From positions 1 to 7,308 of the forward strand of contig CALCDN010000262.1 in NCBI GenBank assembly GCA_937900755.1: a stretch of DNA of 7,308 nucleotides. Direction: 5' to 3'. The notes under the pieces were generated by a model that was given only the letters and a program-made list of their open reading frames with translations, was not told where the DNA came from and made no database searches. Shown here piece by piece: positions 1 through 4,969 of this stretch. The position numbers were made by a program, and so were the translations under genes. Source of the stretch: an uncultured Acetobacter sp. (lineage in GTDB: Bacteria > Pseudomonadota > Alphaproteobacteria > Acetobacterales > Acetobacteraceae). The first letter of the stretch is position 1. Each line of letters opens with the position of its first letter.

Positions 1-1
1 C

Positions 2-541
2 AGGCCCTGGTCTCGGGCAAGATCGATGCATATGTGGCGGGTGTCCTGCCTTTGCGGCAGGCACGTGCCCTCTCCTGGCACGCGGGTCGGGCAGTTGCTG
101 GTTGATATTGCCAGGCAGGATGCAGGCTTTACCCCCCAGCAGTTCCTTGTAAGCGTGCAGACCGTGTTTGCGCAGGTTGTGGAAGCCTATGCGCAGGGCA
201 ACCGCGATGTGCTCAAGACCTACCTGACCCCTGCGGTCTATGCCTCGTTTGATGCCGCCATAACCGTGCGTGAAGCCGCGGAGCAGAAGCAGCGGACCGA
301 AATCAAGGCCGTACGCTCACTGGCGATCGAGGATGTGCGGCTGACGCAACTGGATGTCGGGTTGGGTGCGGCTGTTGATGTGCGTATTGTCTCCGACCAG
401 ATCAGCCTGGTGGAAGATCAGGCCGGGCAGCCTGTAACCGGCACGGATGCCGTGACCGAGTTTTCCGACCTGTGGACGCTGGAGCGCTTGTTGGGCGTGG
501 CTGGCAGTGGCTGGCGTCTTGCGGCGGCGCGCAGTGCGTGA
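2..541 (+). CDS. Tim44-like domain protein, 3' part (5' end outside window)
   Basis: This is the C-terminal part of a bacterial Tim44-like protein, a family related to the mitochondrial import motor subunit Tim44. In Alphaproteobacteria these proteins usually have an N-terminal membrane anchor and a C-terminal NTF2-like domain; their bacterial role is poorly defined. Visible family features are a helix with QFL...F..VV.AYAQGNRD, then LKTYLTP.VYASFDAAI, a strand with VRIVSDQISLVEDQ, the turn PVTGTDAV, and the ending FSDLWTLERLL...WRLAAARSA. The anchor is missing because the gene runs off the left edge. From about position 65 onward this frame matches the family. Upstream of that it is rich in Cys, Trp and rare Arg codons (agg, aga), while frame 1 there looks more like coding DNA, so a frameshift is possible. 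The ATG at 26 is unlikely to be the true start. Its stop overlaps the start of the methyltransferase, suggesting co-transcription. Confidence 0.8.
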   Translation, partial: RPWSRARSMHMWRVSCLCGRHVPSPGTRVGQLLVDIARQDAGFTPQQFLVSVQTVFAQVVEAYAQGNRDVLKTYLTPAVYASFDAAITVREAAEQKQRTEIKAVRSLAIEDVRLTQLDVGLGAAVDVRIVSDQISLVEDQAGQPVTGTDAVTEFSDLWTLERLLGVAGSGWRLAAARSA

Positions 542-1392
542 GTGCGCGCATGCCCGAGGAGGGGCCAGCAACGCCTTCCGTACGGGCAAAACGCTATAGG
601 GTTGGCCGCCAGGACATAGTTCTGGGTGACTGCCTGCGGGCATTGCGGCGCATGCAGGCCGAAAGCGTGGATGTGATTGTTACGTCCCCACCCTATAATA
701 TTGGTCTGTCCTACCGCAGTTATCCCGACCGGCGCGAAGAGAACGATTATCTGGACTGGATGGTGCGTGTCGCCACCCAGTTGCAGCGTGTGCTCAAGCC
801 GGACGGCTCGTTTTTTCTGAACATTTCGGGCTCGTCCGCCCTGCCCTGGCTGCCGTTTGAACTGGCGGTGCGGTTGCGGGAACTGTTCGTGCTGCAAAAC
901 CATATTTCATGGGTCAAGTCCATTTCGGTGGGGGAGGACAGCTTTGGCCACTTCAAACCCATGAACAGCCAGCGGTACCTGCACCGTGGGCATGAACATC
1001 TTTTTCACTTCACCCTTGGCGGGGATGTGCACTTGGACCGGCTGGGCGCGGGGGTCCCCTACAAGGACAAAACCAATATTGCCCGCCGTGGCCACCGGCA
1101 GGACCGCCGCTGCCGGGGCGATGCGTGGTTTATCCCCTACGAGACCGTGCGGGGGCGGGCGGAAAAGTTTGACCACCCCGGTACCTTTCCCATAGCCCTG
1201 CCCGAACAGTGTATTCTGCTTCACGGCAAGCAGAAAGGCCGCGTGCTTGACCCGTTCATGGGTACGGGCACCACCTTGCTGGCGGCCCAACGCCTTGGGT
1301 GTAGCGGCATGGGCATGGAAATAGACGCCGAATACGTGGCCATAGCCCGCGCACGGCTTATGCATGATCTGGTGAACAGCCCCCTCGCCTGA
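538..1392 (+). CDS. Solitary beta-class DNA methyltransferase (N6-adenine or N4-cytosine)
   Basis: Predicted S-adenosylmethionine-dependent DNA methyltransferase that methylates an exocyclic amino group of A or C. With the GTG start at 538 it has 284 residues. Catalytic motif IV, TSPPYNIG, is at about residues 49-56. The AdoMet-binding motif I, DPFMGTGTT, is at about 238-246 and is followed by GMEID (acidic ribose contact). Catalytic motif before AdoMet motif is the beta-class order (CcrM, M.HinfI, M.RsrI). SPPY rather than DPPY is common in N4-cytosine enzymes but also occurs in N6-adenine ones, so the base is undecided. It is shorter than CcrM (about 350 residues) and shows no extra C-terminal domain. 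GTG 538 overlaps the Tim44-like stop as GTGA, which suggests translational coupling; ATG 550 is the alternative (280 residues). Neither has a clear Shine-Dalgarno sequence. No restriction endonuclease gene is nearby, so it looks like an orphan enzyme. The target site cannot be read from sequence. Confidence 0.9.
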   Translation: MSARMPEEGPATPSVRAKRYRVGRQDIVLGDCLRALRRMQAESVDVIVTSPPYNIGLSYRSYPDRREENDYLDWMVRVATQLQRVLKPDGSFFLNISGSSALPWLPFELAVRLRELFVLQNHISWVKSISVGEDSFGHFKPMNSQRYLHRGHEHLFHFTLGGDVHLDRLGAGVPYKDKTNIARRGHRQDRRCRGDAWFIPYETVRGRAEKFDHPGTFPIALPEQCILLHGKQKGRVLDPFMGTGTTLLAAQRLGCSGMGMEIDAEYVAIARARLMHDLVNSPLA

Positions 1393-1396
1393 TCGG

Positions 1397-1419
1397 TTTT
1401 ATCTATTATTACGATAAAA
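1397..1419 (+). other. AT-rich hairpin just after the methyltransferase gene
   Basis: TTTTATC (1397-1403) can pair with GATAAAA (1413-1419) across a 9-nt loop, starting 4 nt after the methyltransferase stop. The stem is AT-rich and no clean U-run follows, so it is at best a weak terminator or an mRNA 3'-end structure. It marks the start of a strikingly AT-rich stretch (to about 1500) between GC-rich genes. Confidence 0.25.
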
Positions 1420-1436
1420 ATAATCGCTTTGACATT

Positions 1437-1450
1437 TTGATGTGCATCAA
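1437..1450 (+). promoter_or_regulatory. FNR/FixK-type operator (TTGAT-N4-ATCAA) upstream of ccp
   Basis: TTGATGTGCATCAA matches the FNR/Anr/FixK consensus TTGAT-N4-ATCAA exactly in both half-sites, and the dyad extends by one more base pair on each side (1436-1451). Its centre is at 1443.5. A class II activator site is centred 41.5 bp before the transcript start, which would put the start near 1485 and the -10 hexamer at 1473-1478. TAAAAC lies exactly there. E. coli yhjA (ccp), a homologue of the downstream gene, is known to be FNR-activated, so gene and site agree. The regulator itself is not in the window. Confidence 0.8.
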
Positions 1451-1472
1451 ACACAACAAGCTCAAGAATGAA

Positions 1473-1478
1473 TAAAAC
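1473..1478 (+). promoter_or_regulatory. Candidate -10 element of the ccp promoter
   Basis: TAAAAC (4 of 6 matches to TATAAT) lies where a -10 hexamer should be if the FNR-type box is a class II site. The transcript would start near 1485, giving a leader of about 30 nt. A perfect TTGACA is also present at 1429-1434, but the hexamer 17 bp downstream of it (CACAAC) is a poor -10, so an activator-dependent promoter fits better. Confidence 0.4.
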
Positions 1479-1501
1479 AGATAAGAGAAAGAAATATAAC
1501 C

Positions 1502-1507
1502 GGGGGA
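1502..1507 (+). promoter_or_regulatory. Ribosome binding site supporting a TTG start for ccp
   Basis: GGGGGA lies 7 nt before the TTG at 1515. It supports TTG as the start codon because the TTG begins a well-formed N-terminal anchor (MKRILVSLAG...). No ATG or GTG in the same frame lies close by upstream. Confidence 0.5.
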
Positions 1508-1514
1508 TCGGGGT

Positions 1515-2933
1515 TTGAAACGTATATTAGTCTCTTTGGCGGGCGCGGGATTGCTGGCATATGGTGGTACAGTTGCATTTTTGCAGCATTACGACCATGT
1601 AACGGCAACGGAACTGGTGGCGAAATCACCAACATATAAAGACCCCGTTGCACTGGCTGCATTTAATGCACTGAATGAAGCGCGCTGCGATTACTGCCAT
1701 GCGACAGGTCGTGACCTGCCATTTTACTTCCGTTTGCCCGTGGTGAACACCATTATGGAAAAGGACCTTCACGAGGGTCTGCGCCATTTCCGTATTGAGC
1801 CTGTGCTGCATGCATTTGAACACGGTACGCCGCCATCGGAGGAGGAGCTGTCACGGATTGAGGAAGTCATCGTGCAGAACCGTATGCCGCCCGCGCAGTA
1901 CCTGCTGCTGCACTGGCATGCGCATCTGTCCAATACCGAGCGGCAGGCCATTCTGGCATGGGTGCAGCAGACCCGGCGGAAATACTACGCCAATACGGGT
2001 GCGACCGAGGCATTGGCTGCCGAGCCCGTACGCCCCGTGCCCGAAAGCGTGGACGTGGACCCTGTAAAGGTAGCGCTGGGCAAGAAGCTGTTTTTTGATA
2101 AAAAACTCTCAGGGGACAATACGCTCAACTGCGCCAGCTGCCATGGGCTGGACACGGGGGGTGTGGATCATCTGGTTACTGCAACAGGGATTGGTGGCCA
2201 GAAAGGCCCGATTAACGTGCCGACCGTGTATGACGCCTATTTCAAAATCGCCCAGTTCTGGAACGCCCGCGCACCTGACCTTGCGGCACAGGCGGCAGGG
2301 CCGGTTATGAACCCGGTGGAAATGGGCTCGCACGACTGGTCCCAAGTTGCGGCAAAGCTGGCGGGTGACCCCGATTATACAGCCATGTTCAAGGCAGCCT
2401 TTGGGCCGGATGTGCAGGTTGGCGAGCAGAGCATTACGCAGGCCATAGCCGAGTTTGAAAAAACCCTGATCACCCCGGACAGCCCGTTTGATGAATACCT
2501 CAAGGGCAAGGAAGATGCGATTAGCGCGCAGGCCAAGCGCGGCTATGAGCGGTTCAAGGCCATTGGCTGCTCGGGTTGCCACAGTGGCATAGGTGTTGGC
2601 GGCGGTGGTTACGAGGTCATGGGGCTGGAGGCGAATTACTTCAAGGACCGTGGTGGCAAGGAAACCGATGCCGATGCCGGTATTTACGCCATCAGCCACA
2701 AGACGGCGGACCAGAACCGCTTTGTGGTGCCTACCTTGCGCAATATTGCCCTGTCGGCGCCCTATTTCCATGACGGCAGCGTAAAAACACTGGACGAGGC
2801 CGTACGCAAAATGGCGCATTACCAGACGCCAGACAGCAACTCCTCCGATCAGGACGTGGCGGATATCGTGGCGTTCCTGCAAAGCCTGACCGGCAAGTAT
2901 GATGGCCATGACCTGACGGATATCAAACAGTAA
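1515..2933 (+). CDS. ccp: Tri-haem membrane-anchored cytochrome c peroxidase (YhjA/Ccp type)
   Basis: Periplasmic peroxidase reducing H2O2 to water with electrons probably taken from the quinol pool, as shown for E. coli YhjA. It has 472 residues (E. coli protein about 465). Residues 4-24 form an uncleaved-looking membrane anchor. There are three CxxCH haem c sites: CDYCH (58-62) in the extra N-terminal domain, and CASCH (206-210) and CSGCH (352-356) in the classical di-haem peroxidase module. Other family signs are NRMPP (122-126, probable Met ligand of the extra haem), KLFFDKKLSGDNTLNCASCH, a conserved Trp (249), NPVEMG (266-271), NRFVVPTLRNI and APYFHDGSV (415-423), and Met433 as the probable electron-transfer haem ligand. 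The start is TTG with GGGGGA 7 nt upstream. An FNR/FixK-type box lies 65 bp upstream of the start codon and a probable terminator follows, so it is likely a single-gene unit. No key residue appears to be missing. Confidence 0.93.
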   Translation: MKRILVSLAGAGLLAYGGTVAFLQHYDHVTATELVAKSPTYKDPVALAAFNALNEARCDYCHATGRDLPFYFRLPVVNTIMEKDLHEGLRHFRIEPVLHAFEHGTPPSEEELSRIEEVIVQNRMPPAQYLLLHWHAHLSNTERQAILAWVQQTRRKYYANTGATEALAAEPVRPVPESVDVDPVKVALGKKLFFDKKLSGDNTLNCASCHGLDTGGVDHLVTATGIGGQKGPINVPTVYDAYFKIAQFWNARAPDLAAQAAGPVMNPVEMGSHDWSQVAAKLAGDPDYTAMFKAAFGPDVQVGEQSITQAIAEFEKTLITPDSPFDEYLKGKEDAISAQAKRGYERFKAIGCSGCHSGIGVGGGGYEVMGLEANYFKDRGGKETDADAGIYAISHKTADQNRFVVPTLRNIALSAPYFHDGSVKTLDEAVRKMAHYQTPDSNSSDQDVADIVAFLQSLTGKYDGHDLTDIKQ

Positions 2934-2947
2934 AACAGGCGCATATG

Positions 2948-2980
2948 GGGCGGGCGTCTTTGCGGGCGCTCGCTTTCTTT
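2948..2980 (+). terminator. Probable intrinsic terminator after ccp
   Basis: GCGGGCG (2950-2956) pairs with CGCTCGC (2967-2973), with one G-U pair in RNA and a 10-nt loop. TTTCTTT follows at 2974-2980. It lies 16 nt after the ccp stop, the right place and orientation for a rho-independent terminator, although the U-run is interrupted by one C. Confidence 0.55.
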
Positions 2981-2984
2981 GCTT

Positions 2985-3000
2985 GAACAACGGCTTGTTC
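2985..3000. repeat. Perfect 6-bp inverted repeat GAACAA-CGGC-TTGTTC
   Basis: GAACAA and TTGTTC are perfect complements around a 4-nt CGGC loop, just after the ccp terminator and before the Smr reading frame. It could be a small RNA hairpin or a regulator dyad. The spacing (GAAC-N8-GTTC) does not match the LexA patterns I know (alphaproteobacterial GTTC-N7-GTTC, Gram-positive GAAC-N4-GTTC). Confidence 0.4.
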
Positions 3001-3094
3001 GCGGGTGATAAAGCCTGTCGGGCAAGCCGTTCGTGTTTGCGCTGGACCGTTGCGCGGGCCAGATCGGTTGGAACAGAGCACGGTGGGTAACAGG

Positions 3095-3727
3095 GTGGTT
3101 AAGAGGCGGCGACAGTTACAGGAGGCGGAAAAGCAGCTCTGGGCGCTGGTGGTGCGCGATGTTGCCCCCCTGACCAGCGCAAGCCTTGTGCCCCCTGCGG
3201 CGGATGCGCCCTTTAGGGTGGATGGCCCTGTTATTCCGGTGGCTGTTCAGGCCATTCCGCAAAAAAACTATAAAAAAAACCCGCCTCGGGTCAGCCCGGC
3301 GGGCAGTCTGCTGTGGACGGAGCCGCCACTGGTGGCACGTGCCCCGGCATCCCCCCCCATAACATTACAGCGTACACCCCCCATTGCGGAAAAAATTGGC
3401 CAGCGCCAACCCGGGGTGGATGACTATAGCTGGCGCCGTTTTCACCAGGGGGACATGCGGGTGGAAAAGCGGCTCGACCTGCACGGCATGGTGGCGCAGG
3501 AAGCCTATATGTGCCTGATGGAGTTCATGGATGTTGCCACCCGCCGGGGGCTACGCTGCGTGGAAATCATTACAGGGCTGGGTACAGGCCAGGAAGGCGG
3601 TATTCTGCGGCGCGAGCTACCGCACTGGCTGGAAAAGCCGGAAATACGCTCCCGTATTCTGGGGCTGGCCTACCCGCATATGGGGAACAAGGGGTCTGTC
3701 CGGGTTTTATTGCGCAGGCGCGGGTAG
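3095..3727 (+). CDS. Smr-domain protein (Smr/MutS2 C-terminal family)
   Basis: Small protein with a C-terminal Smr domain, a fold found at the end of MutS2 and in stand-alone proteins, several of which act as nucleases or bind nucleic acid or ribosomes. The role in Alphaproteobacteria is not established. With GTG 3095 it has 210 residues. The N-terminus (KRRRQLQEAEKQLWALVVRDV) resembles the short helix typical of alphaproteobacterial Smr proteins, followed by a Pro-rich variable linker. The domain runs over about the last 85 residues: RLDLHGM, ITGLGTGQEGGILRREL, LPHWLEK, and the final GSVRVLLRRRG. Its LDLHG and TGxG motifs are present. The start is uncertain because no ATG precedes the domain. 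GTG 3083 and GTG 3005 are alternatives; GTG 3095 is preferred because GGTGG lies just upstream and the sequence before it does not look coding. The linker holds two A_AAA_AAC heptamers and a leftward terminator. Its 3' end overlaps the convergent gene by 21 bp. Confidence 0.82.
   Translation: MVKRRRQLQEAEKQLWALVVRDVAPLTSASLVPPAADAPFRVDGPVIPVAVQAIPQKNYKKNPPRVSPAGSLLWTEPPLVARAPASPPITLQRTPPIAEKIGQRQPGVDDYSWRRFHQGDMRVEKRLDLHGMVAQEAYMCLMEFMDVATRRGLRCVEIITGLGTGQEGGILRRELPHWLEKPEIRSRILGLAYPHMGNKGSVRVLLRRRG
3265..3303 (-). terminator. Strong leftward intrinsic terminator inside smr
   Basis: Read on the minus strand, CCCGCC (3303-3298) and GGCGGG (3285-3280) form a perfect 6-bp GC stem. It is extended inside by GGG/CCC across a 4-nt loop with a 2-nt bulge. 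Eight T's follow (3279-3272), and after a short gap seven more (3267-3261). This is a textbook rho-independent terminator for leftward transcription. It lies about 400 nt beyond the stop of the Bug-like gene, so it would end that transcript after it has run antisense through the Smr domain. It has no terminator form on the plus strand. Confidence 0.7.
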
Positions 3728-4852
3728 CAGGGGCTGTGCTGCGGGCAATGCGCTTCTCCAGCGCGGCAGGTTGAGTGCCAGCCAGCGGCGCAGCGCCAGC
3801 CCCACATTAACATCGGGCATGGTCATGCCGTAATAGGCAATGCACTTTGCACCCGACAGGACAGTCTGCCCATTGGCCAGCGCGATCTGTTGCAGGCTCA
3901 GCTTGCCAGCACAGGTTTCCGCCGCATGGCGCCAGCGCGCAACTTTGGCTGGTGGGGTCAGCAGGGGCAGCACCAGTGCCGCCTTGAGGCTGGCGGCAGA
4001 GGCAATGGCCTGCCATGCCAAGGGCAGAAAAGCCGGGGTGGATGTCCTGCGCTCACGGAGCAGAATGGTCGGGAAGGTAGGCGGGAGCGCCAGGTCCACC
4101 GGGGTGGAGGTCTGCTGGGCGGGGGTGTTGAGGAAGAGCGGCGTGAACCCTTTGGGGTCCAGCATGGCCAGCCGGTCCTTGAGTGCGGCGTCCATGGGCA
4201 GTTGAATGGCATCCACCACTCCGCTGGTCAGGGCCGCCATGGCGGCGTCTGGCGTTGCGTACCCGCTCACAGGCAGGGGCCGCAGGGCCAGAAGGTCAAA
4301 TGCCAGAAGGGTGGCCAGTTCCGGCCCGGTGGGGGTGGACACAGCAACACGGGTGGTTTTGCTGCTCAGAATAACGCCAAGCGAGCGGTGGAGGCTGACA
4401 TGGCCAACAACCACGCTGGGCTGGCAGATTGTCAGCACTGGCAGCCAGCGCTGGTAGGCGTAATGGACGCGGCTGTCCCCGGTCATGGCAGCCATAAGGG
4501 CCGTGCCGGGTACCAGCAGCGTGCTGGACGCACTGCTCAACTGCTCCTGCGCATCAAACAGGTTGGCACCCGTCACCCCGTCCCACCCGGTGGTGAAGGA
4601 TAACTCGAAGGGGGGCTGCCCCAGCTCCTCGGCCATGTCGGGGGCCAGTCGGCTGGCCCATGCGCCGCACGGTGTTTCCGCACTGCCAGCAACAATCAGC
4701 CTTGTTGTCTGGTCGGAGGTGGGGGTGGCCGCGGGGCCGACCAGAATGTCATCCGCCGCATGGGCCGTTGTGGTCGTTGCGGCCACACAGCCAAGGGCAC
4801 CGCCCAGGAACAGGCGGCGGGACAGGGCAAGGCCTTGGTGTTGACGCGTCAT
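3707..4852 (-). CDS. Tat-exported Bug/TctC-like periplasmic binding protein, divergent
   Basis: Predicted exported protein of 381 residues. The N-terminus carries a Tat-type signal, SRRLFLGG at residues 11-18, then a hydrophobic stretch and a likely cleavage after AHA (about residue 32). The mature part resembles tripartite-tricarboxylate (Bug/TctC) binding proteins: RLIVAGSAETPCGAWASRLA...LGQP near the start, SSTLLVPGTALMA, YQRWLPVLTICQPSVVVGH, RVAVSTPTGPELATLLAFDLL, and ALTSGVVDAIQLP followed by KGFTPLFLN. Similarity is by pattern only and remote, so substrate and role are unknown. No TctA/TctB membrane genes are nearby, so it may be an orphan binding protein. ATG 4852 is chosen because it gives a compact Tat signal; an upstream TTG at 4879 would add 9 residues. 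Neither has a good Shine-Dalgarno. It is tail-to-tail with smr, overlapping by 21 bp, and lies downstream of hemF on the same strand. Confidence 0.7.
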   Translation of the reverse strand: MTRQHQGLALSRRLFLGGALGCVAATTTTAHAADDILVGPAATPTSDQTTRLIVAGSAETPCGAWASRLAPDMAEELGQPPFELSFTTGWDGVTGANLFDAQEQLSSASSTLLVPGTALMAAMTGDSRVHYAYQRWLPVLTICQPSVVVGHVSLHRSLGVILSSKTTRVAVSTPTGPELATLLAFDLLALRPLPVSGYATPDAAMAALTSGVVDAIQLPMDAALKDRLAMLDPKGFTPLFLNTPAQQTSTPVDLALPPTFPTILLRERRTSTPAFLPLAWQAIASAASLKAALVLPLLTPPAKVARWRHAAETCAGKLSLQQIALANGQTVLSGAKCIAYYGMTMPDVNVGLALRRWLALNLPRWRSALPAAQPLLPAPAQ

Positions 4853-4911
4853 TGAAGAGGCGGGGACAGGAGTGGACAAACACCAATAGCCTTCATTCTG
4901 AGTATCGCTGC

Positions 4912-4917
4912 TTTATA
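4912..4917 (-). promoter_or_regulatory. Candidate -10 element for the Bug-like gene
   Basis: On the minus strand TATAAA lies about 60 nt upstream of ATG 4852, in the 101-bp gap after hemF. No convincing -35 hexamer is found at 16-18 bp spacing (TTTCTG at 17). The gene may have its own weak or activator-dependent promoter, or be read through from hemF, since no terminator hairpin is evident in the gap. Confidence 0.3.
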
Positions 4918-4941
4918 CTAGGCGAAATTAACGGCAGAAAC

Positions 4942-4969
4942 ACGGCCATTTTATTACGGCCATTTAACT
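4942..4969. repeat. Short tandem duplication at the hemF 3' end
   Basis: ACGGCCATTT occurs twice with a 14-bp period (4942-4951 and 4956-4965). The right copy encodes the last residues and stop of hemF and the left copy is non-coding. It looks like a small tandem duplication straddling the stop codon. Confidence 0.5.

Noticed and set aside
1429..1434. Perfect TTGACA as a -35 element for ccp
   Set aside because: No acceptable -10 is found at 16-18 bp (CACAAC at 17), and the FNR-type box would sit in the spacer. An activator-dependent promoter explains the region better.
2109..2990. Long minus-strand open frame (293 codons) opposite ccp
   Set aside because: It is a shadow of the clearly conserved peroxidase gene. 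Its translation shows no recognisable motif and it is Arg/His-rich, as expected from antisense of GC-rich coding DNA.
3005..3094. Upstream extension of smr from GTG 3005
   Set aside because: The 30 extra residues do not resemble Smr N-termini, which here appear to begin at KRRRQLQEAEKQLW. It is kept only as an alternative start.
3261..3303. A-tracts plus hairpin as a plus-strand terminator
   Set aside because: On the plus strand the A-runs precede the hairpin and no U-run follows, so only the minus-strand orientation works.
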